DNA from: Paraspadella gotoi
Taxonomy: Eukaryota > Chaetognatha
Direction: 5' to 3'
DNA: 64,000 nt
Assembly (NCBI GenBank): GCA_051294375.1
Contig: CM119265.1
Span: forward strand, 21,199,978-21,263,977
This document shows, piece by piece, positions 23,400-34,160 of this stretch. The notes beneath the pieces were generated by a model that was not told the DNA's origin, made no database searches, and was given only the letters and a program-made list of their open reading frames with translations. The position numbers and the translations under genes were made by a program. How positions within the stretch are numbered: position 1 is the first letter of the stretch; each line of letters starts with the position of its first letter.

Positions 23400-24108
23400 A
23401 CTGCACCACGCCCCATTCGAACACCGCCGCCCTACTCGGTTTTGACCCTTCGCGGCGCGATGATCGCCGAGACGACCCGGCGTTCGATCCCGCCCCTCTC
23501 CCCTTCTTCTTTAGACGTCCGCGACTCTAAATAAGGAGCCGCGGAAATGGATTGGCGTTGCTCCCGAGGGGGCGTCGCCCGCGAAGAGAGGGGGGGGAAG
23601 AGAGGGGTCGGAGACGGTGACGGGACCATTGAGAACTTACCCTCCCCCCCCTTCGCGTTCACTTCCCTCCGAGGGAAGTTCATCTATCCAACTCAATCAA
23701 ATTCCTCGTTGCCATCGAAGAACGACCCTTACCCCTTTCCCCGCCTTTACCTTCCCTTGATGCGCGCGGAAAATAGACCATCCACTCCACCCTGCAACTG
23801 TTTTCGATCTCCCAGTTGAACATTTTTCTCGTCTCTGATCTATTCGCATCTCGAGTCGTTCTTTAATATTTTCAATTATATTTACATGTTTTTTTATAAA
23901 TGTACCACTCCAATCCACGGTTTAATATTCCCTTCCTTTTCACACCCCTTCCTCAAATGATCATGCCTCACTCATACCACTCCCCTAAACTAAATTCCCC
24001 TTGTCCATCCCTCCACCCGGTCCCCCCCTACTCGCGCGGCCGTCGCGGCCCGGCCCACCGTCATATCCCGCCCGATTCGTGCCCGACGTCAAAAGGCAAT
24101 AAACTGTA
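23400..24108. other. CpG-rich stretch
   Basis: Much higher G+C and CpG density than its surroundings, especially 23430-23620 and 24025-24085. The plus ORF 23547-23819 (90 codons) starts in a reasonable context (GCGGAAATGG), but the product is low-information and unrecognised. A first exon or promoter is possible; neither is shown. Confidence 0.3.
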
Positions 24109-24161
24109 ATGAGAAAATGACATTAAAAAGAGGATGATTAAAACTCCGATTGTGGCGCGGA

Positions 24162-24406
24162 NNNNNNNNNNNNNNNNNNNNNNNNNNNNNNNNNNNNNNN
24201 NNNNNNNNNNNNNNNNNNNNNNNNNNNNNNNNNNNNNNNNNNNNNNNNNNNNNNNNNNNNNNNNNNNNNNNNNNNNNNNNNNNNNNNNNNNNNNNNNNNN
24301 NNNNNNNNNNNNNNNNNNNNNNNNNNNNNNNNNNNNNNNNNNNNNNNNNNNNNNNNNNNNNNNNNNNNNNNNNNNNNNNNNNNNNNNNNNNNNNNNNNNN
24401 NNNNNN
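24162..24406. other. Assembly gap, 245 N
   Basis: TGTGGCGCG occurs just before this gap and again just before the next one at 24490. Confidence 0.99.
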
Positions 24407-24489
24407 GAAAGAAGAGAAAGAAACAAAGAAAGAATAGAAATAAATTATAAAATGTAAAAGACAAAGACGAATGTGGCGCGTGACGATTT

Positions 24490-24642
24490 NNNNNNNNNNN
24501 NNNNNNNNNNNNNNNNNNNNNNNNNNNNNNNNNNNNNNNNNNNNNNNNNNNNNNNNNNNNNNNNNNNNNNNNNNNNNNNNNNNNNNNNNNNNNNNNNNNN
24601 NNNNNNNNNNNNNNNNNNNNNNNNNNNNNNNNNNNNNNNNNN
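24490..24642. other. Assembly gap, 153 N
   Basis: Followed by the start of duplicated block 24643-25974. Confidence 0.99.
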
Positions 24643-25095
24643 GAAAGAAGAAGAGATAAATATCTCTTCTCTCGATCTCCGCTCCTCTCTTCTCTTCTCG
24701 TTTCATCTCTTCTCTCGCGGACCATTGTATCTTTCCTCTCCTCTTCGGATCGAAGAAACGACATTCCGCGATAACGATAACGAAAAAAAAAAAGATATTT
24801 TGTGACTCAGAAGAAAAAGAGGCCGACAAATTGCGGCGAACTGTGAAACCGTCAGGCAGCTGTCTTGTGATAATGACGATGATAACGATGATTGCGACGA
24901 TGATGGAGGGACGAAACGAGATAAAGAAGACGACGACGACGACGACGACTATGATGATGATGATAATGACGATCAACTTAAAGTTAACAGTTGATGATAA
25001 TCCCGGGTAAAACGCAGGAAAACGATGAACATAGTTTTTTATTTCATTACTAATCAGCTCATCTTTATTTACAGCCAAGTTTTACGGTGAGCAAT

Positions 25096-25158
25096 GTCGT
25101 CGTCCTCGTCGTCGTCGTCGTCGTCGTCCTCGTCGTCGTCGTCCTCGTCGTCGTCGTC
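25096..25158. repeat. (GTC)n triplet array
   Basis: GTC units with a few CTC interruptions. The noisy counterpart is near 26515-26600. Confidence 0.8.
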
Positions 25159-25678
25159 AACTACAGCGTTATCGTCCTGGACGGGAGTAAGAAACTTTTT
25201 CCTGTCATCGTTTTAATTCCTTTTCCAGAAAAGAAAAAAACAACTATAAATTACTTTTATTTTTTTCTGGAATTTTCTCCGCTTTTTTCTCTTCTCTTTA
25301 AATTTTCTTTGTTATTCTTTTCCGCGATATAAATATATCTTATCTCGTTTTGACGTGAGTCACTTCGGTGCGAAGTTCAGCGCCCCTCGCGGAAAAAAAA
25401 ATCCTGGAAGGAAAAAAAAAACAAAAGGGAATAAATTCCAAGATTTTATTATGATTCGAAGGATTTCTTCGTGTGACGAAACTGAGGTTTTTGTTGTGAA
25501 GATTTTGAAGGCGAGAATTTTGAGTAACATCAAAGGAATTCCTTATTATTTTCAATTCTCTTTTGTCTTTTTCTATCCTCCCTTCCCAGTCTCTCTATCC
25601 TCTCTCTCTTATTCTTACTAACCTCTCCCTTCCCCCTCTCTTCTTTCTCCCTACCACCCTCTCATGTTCCCAACCCTC

Positions 25679-25818
25679 NNNNNNNNNNNNNNNNNNNNNN
25701 NNNNNNNNNNNNNNNNNNNNNNNNNNNNNNNNNNNNNNNNNNNNNNNNNNNNNNNNNNNNNNNNNNNNNNNNNNNNNNNNNNNNNNNNNNNNNNNNNNNN
25801 NNNNNNNNNNNNNNNNNN
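25679..25818. other. Assembly gap, 140 N
   Basis: The noisy copy has about 565 bp here (27075-27640). Confidence 0.99.
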
Positions 25819-25937
25819 CTCGAGACTCGAGATGCGACGTAATTAGTATTTCGCGATCTGACGAGATAAGACTGAGAGAATTTGGTGGAAGGTCGGCCGC
25901 TAATGCCAGGAAATGCGGCAAAATGTCGAGTTGCTTC

Positions 25938-25974
25938 AGGCAGTGTCTACGAAAAGCCTTTTGTCAAGAAATGA
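25938..25974 (+). repeat. Short dispersed repeat (inverted partner at 32924-32960)
   Basis: AGGCAGTGTCTACGAAA followed by GCCTTT and a weaker tail. The reverse complement of 32924-32960 matches, with one change in the first 23 bases. Confidence 0.5.
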
Positions 25975-25999
25975 NNNNNNNNNNNNNNNNNNNNNNNNN
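25975..25999. other. Assembly gap, exactly 25 N
   Basis: Separates the cleaner and noisy copies of one block. Confidence 0.99.
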
Positions 26000-27834
26000 G
26001 AAAGAAGAAGAGATAAATATCTCTTCTCTCGATCTCCGCTCCTCTCTTCTCTTCTCGTTTCATCTCTTCTCTCGCGGACCATTGTATCTTTCCTCTCCTC
26101 TTCGGATCGAAGAAACGACATTCCGCGATAACGAAAAAAAAAAAAGGAGATAATTTTTGGTGGGACTCAGGAAGATAAAAGAGGCCGAGAACAAATTGCG
26201 GGCGTCAACTGTGAAACTCCGTCAGGGCAAGCTGTCTTGTGATCAAGTGACGATGATAACGATGATTTGCGAACGCAATGATGGAGGGACGAATAACGGA
26301 GGTATAAAGAAGACGAACGACAGACGGGGACGACGACTAGATTGGGATGTGTGAGTGAATGAATGAAAATGACGATCCCAAGGACTTAAAGTTAAACAGT
26401 TGATGATCAATTCCCGTAAAACGCAGGGATCAAAGCGATGAACCATAGTTTTTTATTTCATTACTAATTCAGCTCATGCTTTTATTTACAGCGCAAAATG
26501 TTTTACGGTGAGCAATGTCCGTCCGTCCTGCGCGTCGTCGTGAGTTGTCGTCGTCGTCGCTCTGTCGTCCTCCTCGTCGTCGTCTCGTCGGTACGTCGTC
26601 AACTACAGCGTTAATCCGTCCTGGTACGGAGTAAGAAACTTATTCCTGGTCATCGTTTTAATTCCATTTTCCAGAAAAAGAAAAAAAAACAACTATAAAT
26701 TACTTTTATTTTTTTTTCTGGAATTTTCACTCCAGGCTTTTTTTCCATCTTCTCTTTAAATTTTCTTTGTTATTCTTTTTCCGGCGATATAAATATATCT
26801 TAGTCATCGTTTTTGAGAACAGTGAGTCCTATCTTCGGTGGGCGAAGTTCAGGCCCCCCGCTCGGCGGAAAAAAAATCCTGCGGGGGAACGGCTACTAAA
26901 ATAAAACAAAAGGGTAATATAATCCAAGATATTTCAATTATATGATTCGGGATTTCTCTTTCGTGTGACGAAACTAGAGGTTTTTAGCTTGTGAGAAGAA
27001 TTGTGAAGGCGAGGCAGATTTTTGAAGGGTAACAGTACTTATAAGGAAATTCGGGCTATTTGATTTCCATAACATGGGTATTGAATCGTCTTGTCTTTTG
27101 CTGTGCTTTTATCCATCTGTAGCCCTATAGCGGCTCTAGTGTCTCCACATATCCTCTCTCGTCTGCGGCTCTGCGATTTCGTGATTTACTTGATCGAGCA
27201 GTCAGGTTCAGTTCGGGAGCGTGTCATATTGTCGGTGGATGTTCCGTGACTATATGCAGGTTGTCGCCCTCATCTTGCTGGATTCAATGCCTTCTGCCTA
27301 CTCGTTCAGGTTTTACCCGGCGAGGGTAGTTGCTTGGCCCTTTAGGAGCCCAGAGTGCTGCGTCCCTTCGAGAGTGCCCTCGTGGCACATATAGTCACCG
27401 ATTGTGTCCTCCACCCTCCATCCCCCCATGTGTTTCTACGTCCTGATATGCCCGGAGCCAGGCACTCCATTGAGCTCCCAATGGGAGTCGTGCAGTTCCT
27501 CCACTGCCAGTGTGCAGTCGCAGCTGGTTCGGGCAGTGAGGTATTGACACCTCGACGATGCTAGCACGGATTGGCCGTCGGGCGGGAACTGCGGCAGGGT
27601 TCAGTGAGCAGACGAACATCGTAGTACTCATTTCTCAAGAAATTGAAGATCATTGATGGACTTCGAGATGCGACGTAATTAGTATTTGCGATCTGCACGT
27701 TAGATAAGACTGAGATGAATTTGGTGGACAGGGTCGGCGGCGACTTATATGGCCAGGGGAAAAAATTGCCGGCAATAATATGTTGCCGAGGCTTGCTTCA
27801 GCGAGTTGTCTACGGAAAGCCTTTTGTCAAGAAA
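26000..27834. repeat. Duplicated block, noisy copy
   Basis: Starts straight after a 25-N gap with sequence identical to 24643, then gains frequent single-base insertions. The part 27075-27640 corresponds to the partner's N gap. The plus ORF 27355-27564 lies in this unreliable part. Clean sequence resumes near 27835. Confidence 0.85.
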
Positions 27835-28431
27835 TGAACCTGAATCACAATTCCCAATTTTGCTCTTATTTTGGTCAAAAAAATAATGAATGCTAAAATT
27901 TTTTATACTATGTGGACTATCAGTCACATAGTAAGTGGCAAACCCAACTGGTAGTAGGAAAAAAGTCATCTCCTTATAAGTAAATTTTATAAGCAGTAAA
28001 GATTAGTTGTTTATTAGCAAAATTTTAGGGCTTCAAAAATCTTGTCCATATTTTGCATCGACATATGTTCAAGTTTTGACCACCTAAAATTTTCAAGGGT
28101 GGAAGATCAAAAAAAAAAAATATTTTTATTGTCGCTTTGGGTTGCCCGGCTTCATGTTCTTTCTAACGTGGGGGAAATAAAACATAGGAAGCATTTTTGT
28201 TTAATGATTCAACCGTTTGTTGCTGCAATGAAACTTTTGTAAACGATCGTTAAGTCAAAAAAAATGGCATTTTTTCGATTTTGTCATTTTAAACTTAACT
28301 GAAACATTCTTAAGATTATTGAAGACGTAATGCAAAATAATTCCAGCACATCGATAAGTAATTATATCTGTAATATTAAGAAATACTTCATGGAGCATTA
28401 TATTGCTTTAAAAAAAAATTTTTAAGATGTA
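27835..28431. other. AT-rich intergenic sequence
   Basis: No coding signal seen beyond short open frames. Confidence 0.5.
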
Positions 28432-28755
28432 TTTATGGGCGGAGACGTGATAGATACAGTGTAGAGATAGATAGGAGAAGACAGAAGTTTTATAACGGCG
28501 GATACATTGTAATACAAATGTAGACCCACGGTAGTTAAACCATTTATACGGTAATAAATGGTGAAAACGAGAAAGTTATCTACAGTAGATTGTTACGCAG
28601 TTTGTGTCTACCATCGTCGAGCTGTCCGCTTTTAAAAGCCAAAAGTCCGGGCCAAGTGTCCTCAAGCTGCTAGGTCAGTGGGGCTAACTAACGCACCGGG
28701 TTACCGACCGGTGGCCAGAAGACATGACCCTACGCAGCGTGAACCTAAGCCGTGC
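28432..28755 (-). repeat. Left direct repeat (LTR-like)
   Basis: Aligns with 31005-31313 through GGGCG..CGTGATA, a TACA..GTA block, CTTTTAAAAGCC and GTGGCCAG.AGACATGACC. Many small indels separate the two. Confidence 0.5.
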
Positions 28756-29939
28756 TCCCCCCATACATCCCATTAGCAGTCCCCCCCAACGCCAGACGTC
28801 CACGTCAGTTTGGTGCGTCGTGGATGATAAGAGGCAGTGGGAGGGACGGCCATAATTTCTCGTTGGGATCCGATCGGAATGGCGTTGCGGGGAAGTTAAG
28901 CTGGGATGCGCCCGGCGAGTATCGCTTGCCACTAGCTTCTTGGTTTGAATGAAGAACAGTAATTGGGCTGCCAAAAACTTAATTTTCCATCGAACTGTGG
29001 GATGGTGCGGTTTGTAAGGCAGAAGGCGCGGCTTGGACGGCAGATGGTTCGCCTAAAAGGCAGTGGCGGGCTGGAAAAGATAGGCGTCGCGGAGTACGAT
29101 TCGATGAGGCGGAATATAGAGGGTGGCGGTTGAAGGGGAAGAGCACCGTTTGCAGAAAGAGAATCGACCTTTTGGCGCCGAGAGAGAGGCGACCTTGTTC
29201 ATTACACTGTCTTTGATGACTCGGGCACAGGTTATGGCAACGAGTAGATGGCCCGATCAAGCAAATGGCGTTCCGGGCGCGGGGGATGGCATAGATGGTT
29301 AATTGGCGGTAGCATCGGAAGAGTCTGAGCCCGAGACAGGCCGGAAATCGCGCTGGATCTGCGTCGCCGAAAACGGCCGATCAATGCCTGATCTAGCGGG
29401 CCATAAGTCTGGAGAATGATCCGTTGGACTCCTCTGGTGGCTGCGTCGCTTATGGAGTCCGCAGCATCGTGTGGGATGTTGGCACCGATCGGAGCAGATG
29501 CCTGAGTTCAGAACATTTTGATATACACTCTGGCTGTGTTTTTCATTTATCTTTAATGATAGCCAGTTTGTGGTGGCTGCAATACGCATTGCCATACTGA
29601 GGCCAAAACGTTTCCTTGCTCTTTGTCCTGTGAATATAGGATTTATATTGTTGGTACAGAGTACTGAGCAAGCTCGTGGCGGGAGATAGGCTGTCGTCGC
29701 TTATCCGTGCATCGTCGGTCACTGAAGTTATTTTTACGTACCTAATTATTTTTTTTTGGTTTGTTAGATATTTTGGATATATGCGTAGTCAAGACCTTTG
29801 TCGGAGATGAGGTCATGAAAGTTGTCGCCAGTTGTTTAAAGCAGTGGCTAGTAGGCGGAGTAGTGGCCCTTCGCTATCGCTCAGTCCATTTTCCCTTATC
29901 TTCTATCATATTTTCTCTTTGCACATTCGTCGTGTAGTG

Positions 29940-30008
29940 CTGAATTAGCTAGTTGTTTTTGGTTGGCAGGCATAGTATGTGGTTGTCGGAGGTTCGATCG
30001 CAGGCCGA
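29940..30008 (+). repeat. tRNA-like / SINE-head candidate
   Basis: An A-box-like TAGCTAGTTG (29946-29955) and a B-box-like GGTTCGATCGC (29991-30001) lie about 35 bp apart, which is normal tRNA spacing. A CATAGTATG string sits between them where an anticodon arm would be. The acceptor stem does not pair cleanly. A degenerate tRNA-derived SINE is more likely than a working tRNA. Confidence 0.28.
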
Positions 30009-31004
30009 AGTACAGACGACGTAGTTTCACATGTTGATTTGGTTCATTAAAATTTCAAAACGAGTTGCTCGAATTTGCGTTGTTCAAAAGAAGTCAGCTA
30101 ATGATCGGTCTTTGTCTCAAAGTAAGTAAAACGTATATGAGTTCTCTTGCTGTAGTTGGCGGTCATAATCGACGTGAGGCATGTGTGTTATAGTGTTTGA
30201 TGTTTGGCGCCTAAAGCACGAAAAGTAGAGGGGCCATGATAAAAGTCGTAAGAGAGATGGGGAGATCGGAAAACATTCGTCTTTTTGCACCGATTTGATT
30301 TGTTGACGAAGCAGCTTTCAAGGATCCGGTCCTCGTATGAGCGAGGAACTTCTTAGAAGGGTGTCGGGTAGCGAAGAGGCGCGGGTCTGGCAAAGGAATT
30401 CATACTCGTGCGTTGTTTTGGGGGCGGGGATCACCTCATAGGCGGCGGATGAGATAACAAGATCGGCGAACTGAAGATTCGAAATGCGTTCCTGAAAGAA
30501 TTGATTATTGCGTACAAGTTTACGTCGCCATTTTTTTTTAATAGAAAGAACCAGAACAAGTGGAGTGTAGAGGGAAAGTTTCTTTAAAAGGCACAATAAG
30601 GGATCGTATGTAGACGTATTTTATAGATTTTGGAAAGAAGATACATAGTTTTGGGAGAAAATTAAGGGAAAGTTTGTAGAAGGAACAAAAACAAGATTCG
30701 ATAGACCACAGGAATTGTGTTATTTTATTTCTTTATTGGAGCGGTAGGTTTGGGTTTGTAGTTCACAATTTCGAACGTTTCGAAGATTGAAGTGGGCCAT
30801 GTGAACGGGGGAAAAAGTTTATTTTGGGAAGCATTTAGACATTTTAGCGAACAAAACGTTAGGGAGGGCGAAAATCGTGGAGGGGAGACAGGCTGGTTCT
30901 TTCGGGTGAAGTTTATTTGGTGTGAGAAATTTTGAGAGAAAGGCATTGATTTCGGGAACGGTTGGCGGACTGATTAAATTCGTATCGTCCCGGCTAATCA
31001 CCCC

Positions 31005-31313
31005 CGCACATTTAGTGGGCGCGTGATATAATTAGAATAAGAAGACATAGGTTTAAAACGGGATACATTTAATACAATGTACAAGGAGTTGAAAGCATTA
31101 ACAGTAATGAAAATGCGTGAACGAGAAAAGTAATTAGCAGGAAGATTTGAGATTGTGTTCTAACCATGCGTGGGAGCCTTGTCGCGCTTTTAAAAGCCCT
31201 AAACAAAGTCGCCGCAAGTGTCCTCTAGGCGCAAAGGGGTCAGGTGGCTAAACCCAACCCCACCGCGTGTACCGAACGGTGGCCAGCAGACATGACCGCA
31301 CGTGACCCTAAAG
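31005..31313 (-). repeat. Right direct repeat (LTR-like)
   Basis: Partner of 28432-28755. Ends GTGACCCTAAAGCG against GTGAACCTAAGCCG in the left copy. Confidence 0.5.
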
Positions 31314-32160
31314 CGTCTCCTATATCTTTGAATTTGGTGATTTTTTGTGGATTGTAGGTTTATATTTTTCAAATTTCGACTTTAAAGGCATTTATTCTTA
31401 GTGTTATTATAGTTTTATTAAGGGGGTTGGAGCCTAGTTTGTATTATTCTTTGTTTAATATCTTAAAAAACCGCATCATTTTGCGTTATCGGTTAAAGCC
31501 ATATCAGGACAATGTTTTTAATGCAATTTTTTTTTTTCCCGCGGTGTTCGACACGATTTTGCGGGAAAATATATTCCCGACAAAATCTGGTGCGGACTTT
31601 ACGTAAAAAGTCTGGCAAGACACCACCAAAATAGAAAAAAATAAAGACTCGCGGACGTTATCTCCGCGAATTTTTTTGTGAGCTTAAACATAAATAATAG
31701 AATAATACGAAAAAAAAAAGAATTAAAGAAATAAGAGGAAAGAAAAAAAGGGAGAGAGTGGAAAGCAGAAAGAATAATGAAGAGAAGAAGGAAGGAAGGT
31801 TAAGGAAAGGAAGGGAATGGGAAGGAATGAAGGAAGGAAGGAAGGTAAAGGAAGGCAAGGAAGGAAGTGAAGGAAAGGGAAGGAAAGAAAGTAAAAGGAA
31901 GGAAAGAAACAAGTTTGAGGGCAAAGCAATGTCGATCTGCCGCACAAATCAGTTAGCGGTAATTAATTAATTAATTAATACAAACTATATAACTTAAAAA
32001 CAAGTAATTTAATTAATAATTAATTAATTTGATCCGAAAATGGTTATGTTTTAGGTCTTTTCGTCCACTGAGCGCACGACAAAAAGCACCGACGACCGAC
32101 GATGAATTCCTCAAAAATGGTTCACGAATCGAGTTTCTCTTCTAAAAGAATAGAGAGTAG
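31314..32160. other. Intergenic with hairpins and a purine tract
   Basis: Contains the hairpin at 31555-31587, a second stem TCGCGGA/TCCGCGA near 31650-31672, a (GGAA)n-type purine tract (31735-31920) and (TTAA)n near 31960-32030. No gene. Confidence 0.55.
31555..31587. repeat. 33-bp hairpin-forming inverted repeat
   Basis: GATTTTGCGGGAA pairs with TTCCCGACAAAATC around an AT loop, with one bulged base. Flanked by T-runs and by other short palindromes (TTTACGTAAA). May be the end of a mobile element. Confidence 0.5.
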
Positions 32161-33530
32161 AAGAAGATTAATGAGACACAATTGCGATACGAAAGAAAAA
32201 GCAAATAAAGGAAAAAAATAGACGAGCGAAAGAAAGTAGAGAGAGAGAGAAAGCAGAGAAACCTAAAAAAAAGAGACGAGACAAGAGATAGTGCAGTAAA
32301 GAGAGGATGAGAGACGAGAGAGCAGAGGAGAAGAGAGAGAGAGCAGAGATGAAAGAAAAAAAGAACAGAAGCAGTATATAGTGAATAAGAAAAAAGAGTA
32401 TGAAAGTAACAGAAAAGGAGAAAGGAAGGAAAAGAATGAAGAGATAGAAAAGAAAGAAAGAGAAGAGAGAGAGAGAGATAGAAGAAGAATCGGAAAGAGA
32501 AAGGAAGAGAAATATATAAATGCTCATAGAATTTATAAGGAAAATCAATATCGGCCTGATTCATAAAACGCGTTGTGTCTACCTGCTCCATTTCTCTTCT
32601 TCACGAACAAGGCTAAAAACTTTTCCCATTTTTTAAAATCCCAATATGATTATACGTAGAATTTCAGAACATACGTATAGTTCACAAATAATTTTCACTG
32701 CATATTATTTCAATATAACTCTGTGAAGAAAACTTTCGTAACGGTAGCGAGAATTTTGAATTGTATTAGAATAAGCAACATCGGCGTTGTGGCTTATTGA
32801 TAGAACGATACATATTCCAACACTACCGTGATTGACAAAGTTAATAAGTGACGGCATGAGCAATTAAACCAAAACACTAAAAAGTAGTAATTTTTACAGT
32901 TAGACAATCATGGTTCTTAAAGTCAATGGTTTAAGAAAGGCGTTTCGTAGACACTGCCTTCATGTAGAGCGATGCTCTTCAATTTGAATGCATACAATTA
33001 TGTAAATTCCTCATTGCTCAAAATCGACCCAAAAAAAAAAAAAGAAAAATACATCATTCATTTATGTCGATGATGTTTAGCGTAATTTTATTCAGTTTTT
33101 CCGGCGATGGCATCGTCGATGGCAGCGACGATGGCATACTCTATGGCAGCGACATCGAAAACATCAATAAAGATAAAATCCATTAAATATGGAATCGAGG
33201 ATTCCATTCCTCGCTTTTCGTCTCATCTTCTCTCGATTCCGTTCCATGCGCGACCTTCGTTCAGCCACGAGGCCAATTTTCTCAATTCTAATTTTTTTTT
33301 CCACGAATTATGCGTCATGACAATTTATGTTCGCAGCGCGAATTGACGTGAAAATATAATCACGAGTCAGTTTTTTTTAGCGTAGATTTTGGTAAAAAGA
33401 ATTTACATATTGACTAAAATAAAACAAAAACAAAAAAAAACAAAAAAACAAAAACAGTCACGATTGGAAGAACTGGAAAGAACAAGAAGACGGGTTCATG
33501 TCCCGCCTTTTTTTCTTCGATCAGAAAAGA
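32161..33530. other. Intergenic; purine-rich then AT-rich
   Basis: 32161-32530 is nearly all purine on the plus strand. 32590-33100 is AT-rich. AAAACACTAAAA.GTAGTAAT at about 32873-32892 recurs near 45894-45912. The short ORF 33107-33346 starts in GATGGCA repeats and is unconvincing. Confidence 0.5.
32924..32960 (-). repeat. Inverted partner of 25938-25974
   Basis: The minus strand reads AGGCAGTGTCTACGAAACGC, then CTTT. Possibly the end of a dispersed transposon family. Confidence 0.5.
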
Positions 33531-33534
33531 AAAG

Positions 33535-33542
33535 TCACGTGA
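33535..33542. promoter_or_regulatory. E-box palindrome TCACGTGA (first)
   Basis: Perfect palindrome in GTCACGTGAT, the core bound by MITF/TFE/USF-type bHLH-zip factors. Lies 18 bp before a second one. Confidence 0.35.
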
Positions 33543-33551
33543 TGGCGTCTC

Positions 33552-33561
33552 GTCACGTGAC
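33552..33561. promoter_or_regulatory. CLEAR-type palindrome GTCACGTGAC (second)
   Basis: Exact 10-bp palindrome matching the CLEAR/M-box consensus of TFEB-family factors. The pair sits at the edge of a GC-rich stretch running to about 34145. Confidence 0.38.
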
Positions 33562-33599
33562 CTCGCGTCATGTCGACGTGTGAATCGCAAACATCGACG

Positions 33600-34160
33600 T
33601 CGTGTCGAAGGCGAACGAGAATTTGGCGGTGGTGGGGGTGAAAAGTGAGGGTGGAGGGGGCAGGAGAGGGTGGAGGGATGCGATGATCAGAAAAGGGGCA
33701 GGTTTGCTAGTTCAGATCTGTACAGGGGCAGGTTCGCAGGTTCAAAGGGCTACTATGGTAGGGGACTAATGATAAAATCAGATCGTGATGTGACGCGAAA
33801 GAGAGTGAGGAGTGATCAAGAGCGAAAGCGGGGAAGGTTTAGTGGTGAACTGTGAGAAGACGGGAGACGGGACCCGAGGGTTGACGGAATTGGGTCGCCG
33901 CGAAAAGGGGGACGCAACGACGACGGCGGACGACGCTCGCCCCGCCGGATCCGAGACGGGAAATGAGAAGCGAAGACTAAACCGCGAACGCGCGTCGCTT
34001 AGCAACGGACGGGCGAACAGGGGCGGAACGGACAAGACGGAAGGTCGACGGAGGAAAGAAAAGAAAAAAGGAGGAAAAAGAAAAAAAAAAGGAAAGAGAA
34101 AAGCCGTCGGCCGAGATAATTGGTGTAAAAAGGCGGCGACGGCGGAGATAAGATAAACTA
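33600..34160. other. GC-rich candidate promoter region
   Basis: CpG-dense compared with its flanks. Contains an imperfect repeat of GGGGCAGGTT.GC..GTTCA at about 33697-33745. The plus ORF 33812-34156 (114 codons) is Arg/Lys/Gly-rich with no recognisable domain; it may be chance. Confidence 0.3.
33994..34006 (-). promoter_or_regulatory. RFX X-box candidate
   Basis: The minus strand reads GTTGCTAAGCGAC, which fits RYYNYY-N-RRNRAC. It lies in CpG-rich sequence (33880-34030). X-boxes often mark promoters, particularly of ciliary genes; no target gene is visible here. Confidence 0.35.

Larger units (their letters stand above)
24643..25974. repeat. Duplicated block, cleaner copy
   Basis: Repeated at 26000-27834. 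Anchors include AGATAAATATCTCTTCTCTC, the ACGACATTCCGCGATAACGA string and GCCTTTTGTCAAGAAATGA. Contains (GTC)n at 25096-25158 and the gap 25679-25818. No gene is supportable. Confidence 0.9.
28432..31313 (-). mobile_element. LTR-retrotransposon-like element, degenerate
   Basis: Two direct repeats of about 310-325 bp (about 28432-28755 and 31005-31313) flank about 2.25 kb. Shared blocks include CTTTTAAAAGCC, AAGTGTCCTC and a GGTGGCCAG-AGACATGACC stretch near the right end of each. Read on the minus strand, CTTTTAAAAG could be a promoter TATA. A GGGGGGAGC purine run lies next to the left repeat where a polypurine tract would be expected. The interior ORFs on the minus strand (30725-30946, 30819-31001, 30318-30596) are short and frame-broken, with no domain I recognise. 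Repeat ends and target-site duplication cannot be fixed. A noisy gap-fill origin for part of it is possible. Confidence 0.45.

Noticed and set aside
23547-23819. 90-codon ORF in CpG-rich sequence as a gene
   Set aside because: No recognisable domain, no clear splice sites or homologous counterpart. Mentioned only as a composition feature.
24089-25078. Long minus ORFs across N gaps
   Set aside because: Their length comes from reading N as open codons; the sequenced parts are low complexity.
27355-27564. 69-codon ORF with a normal-looking composition
   Set aside because: Lies in the part of a noisy copy that fills an N gap; base calls there are not reliable enough to support a protein.
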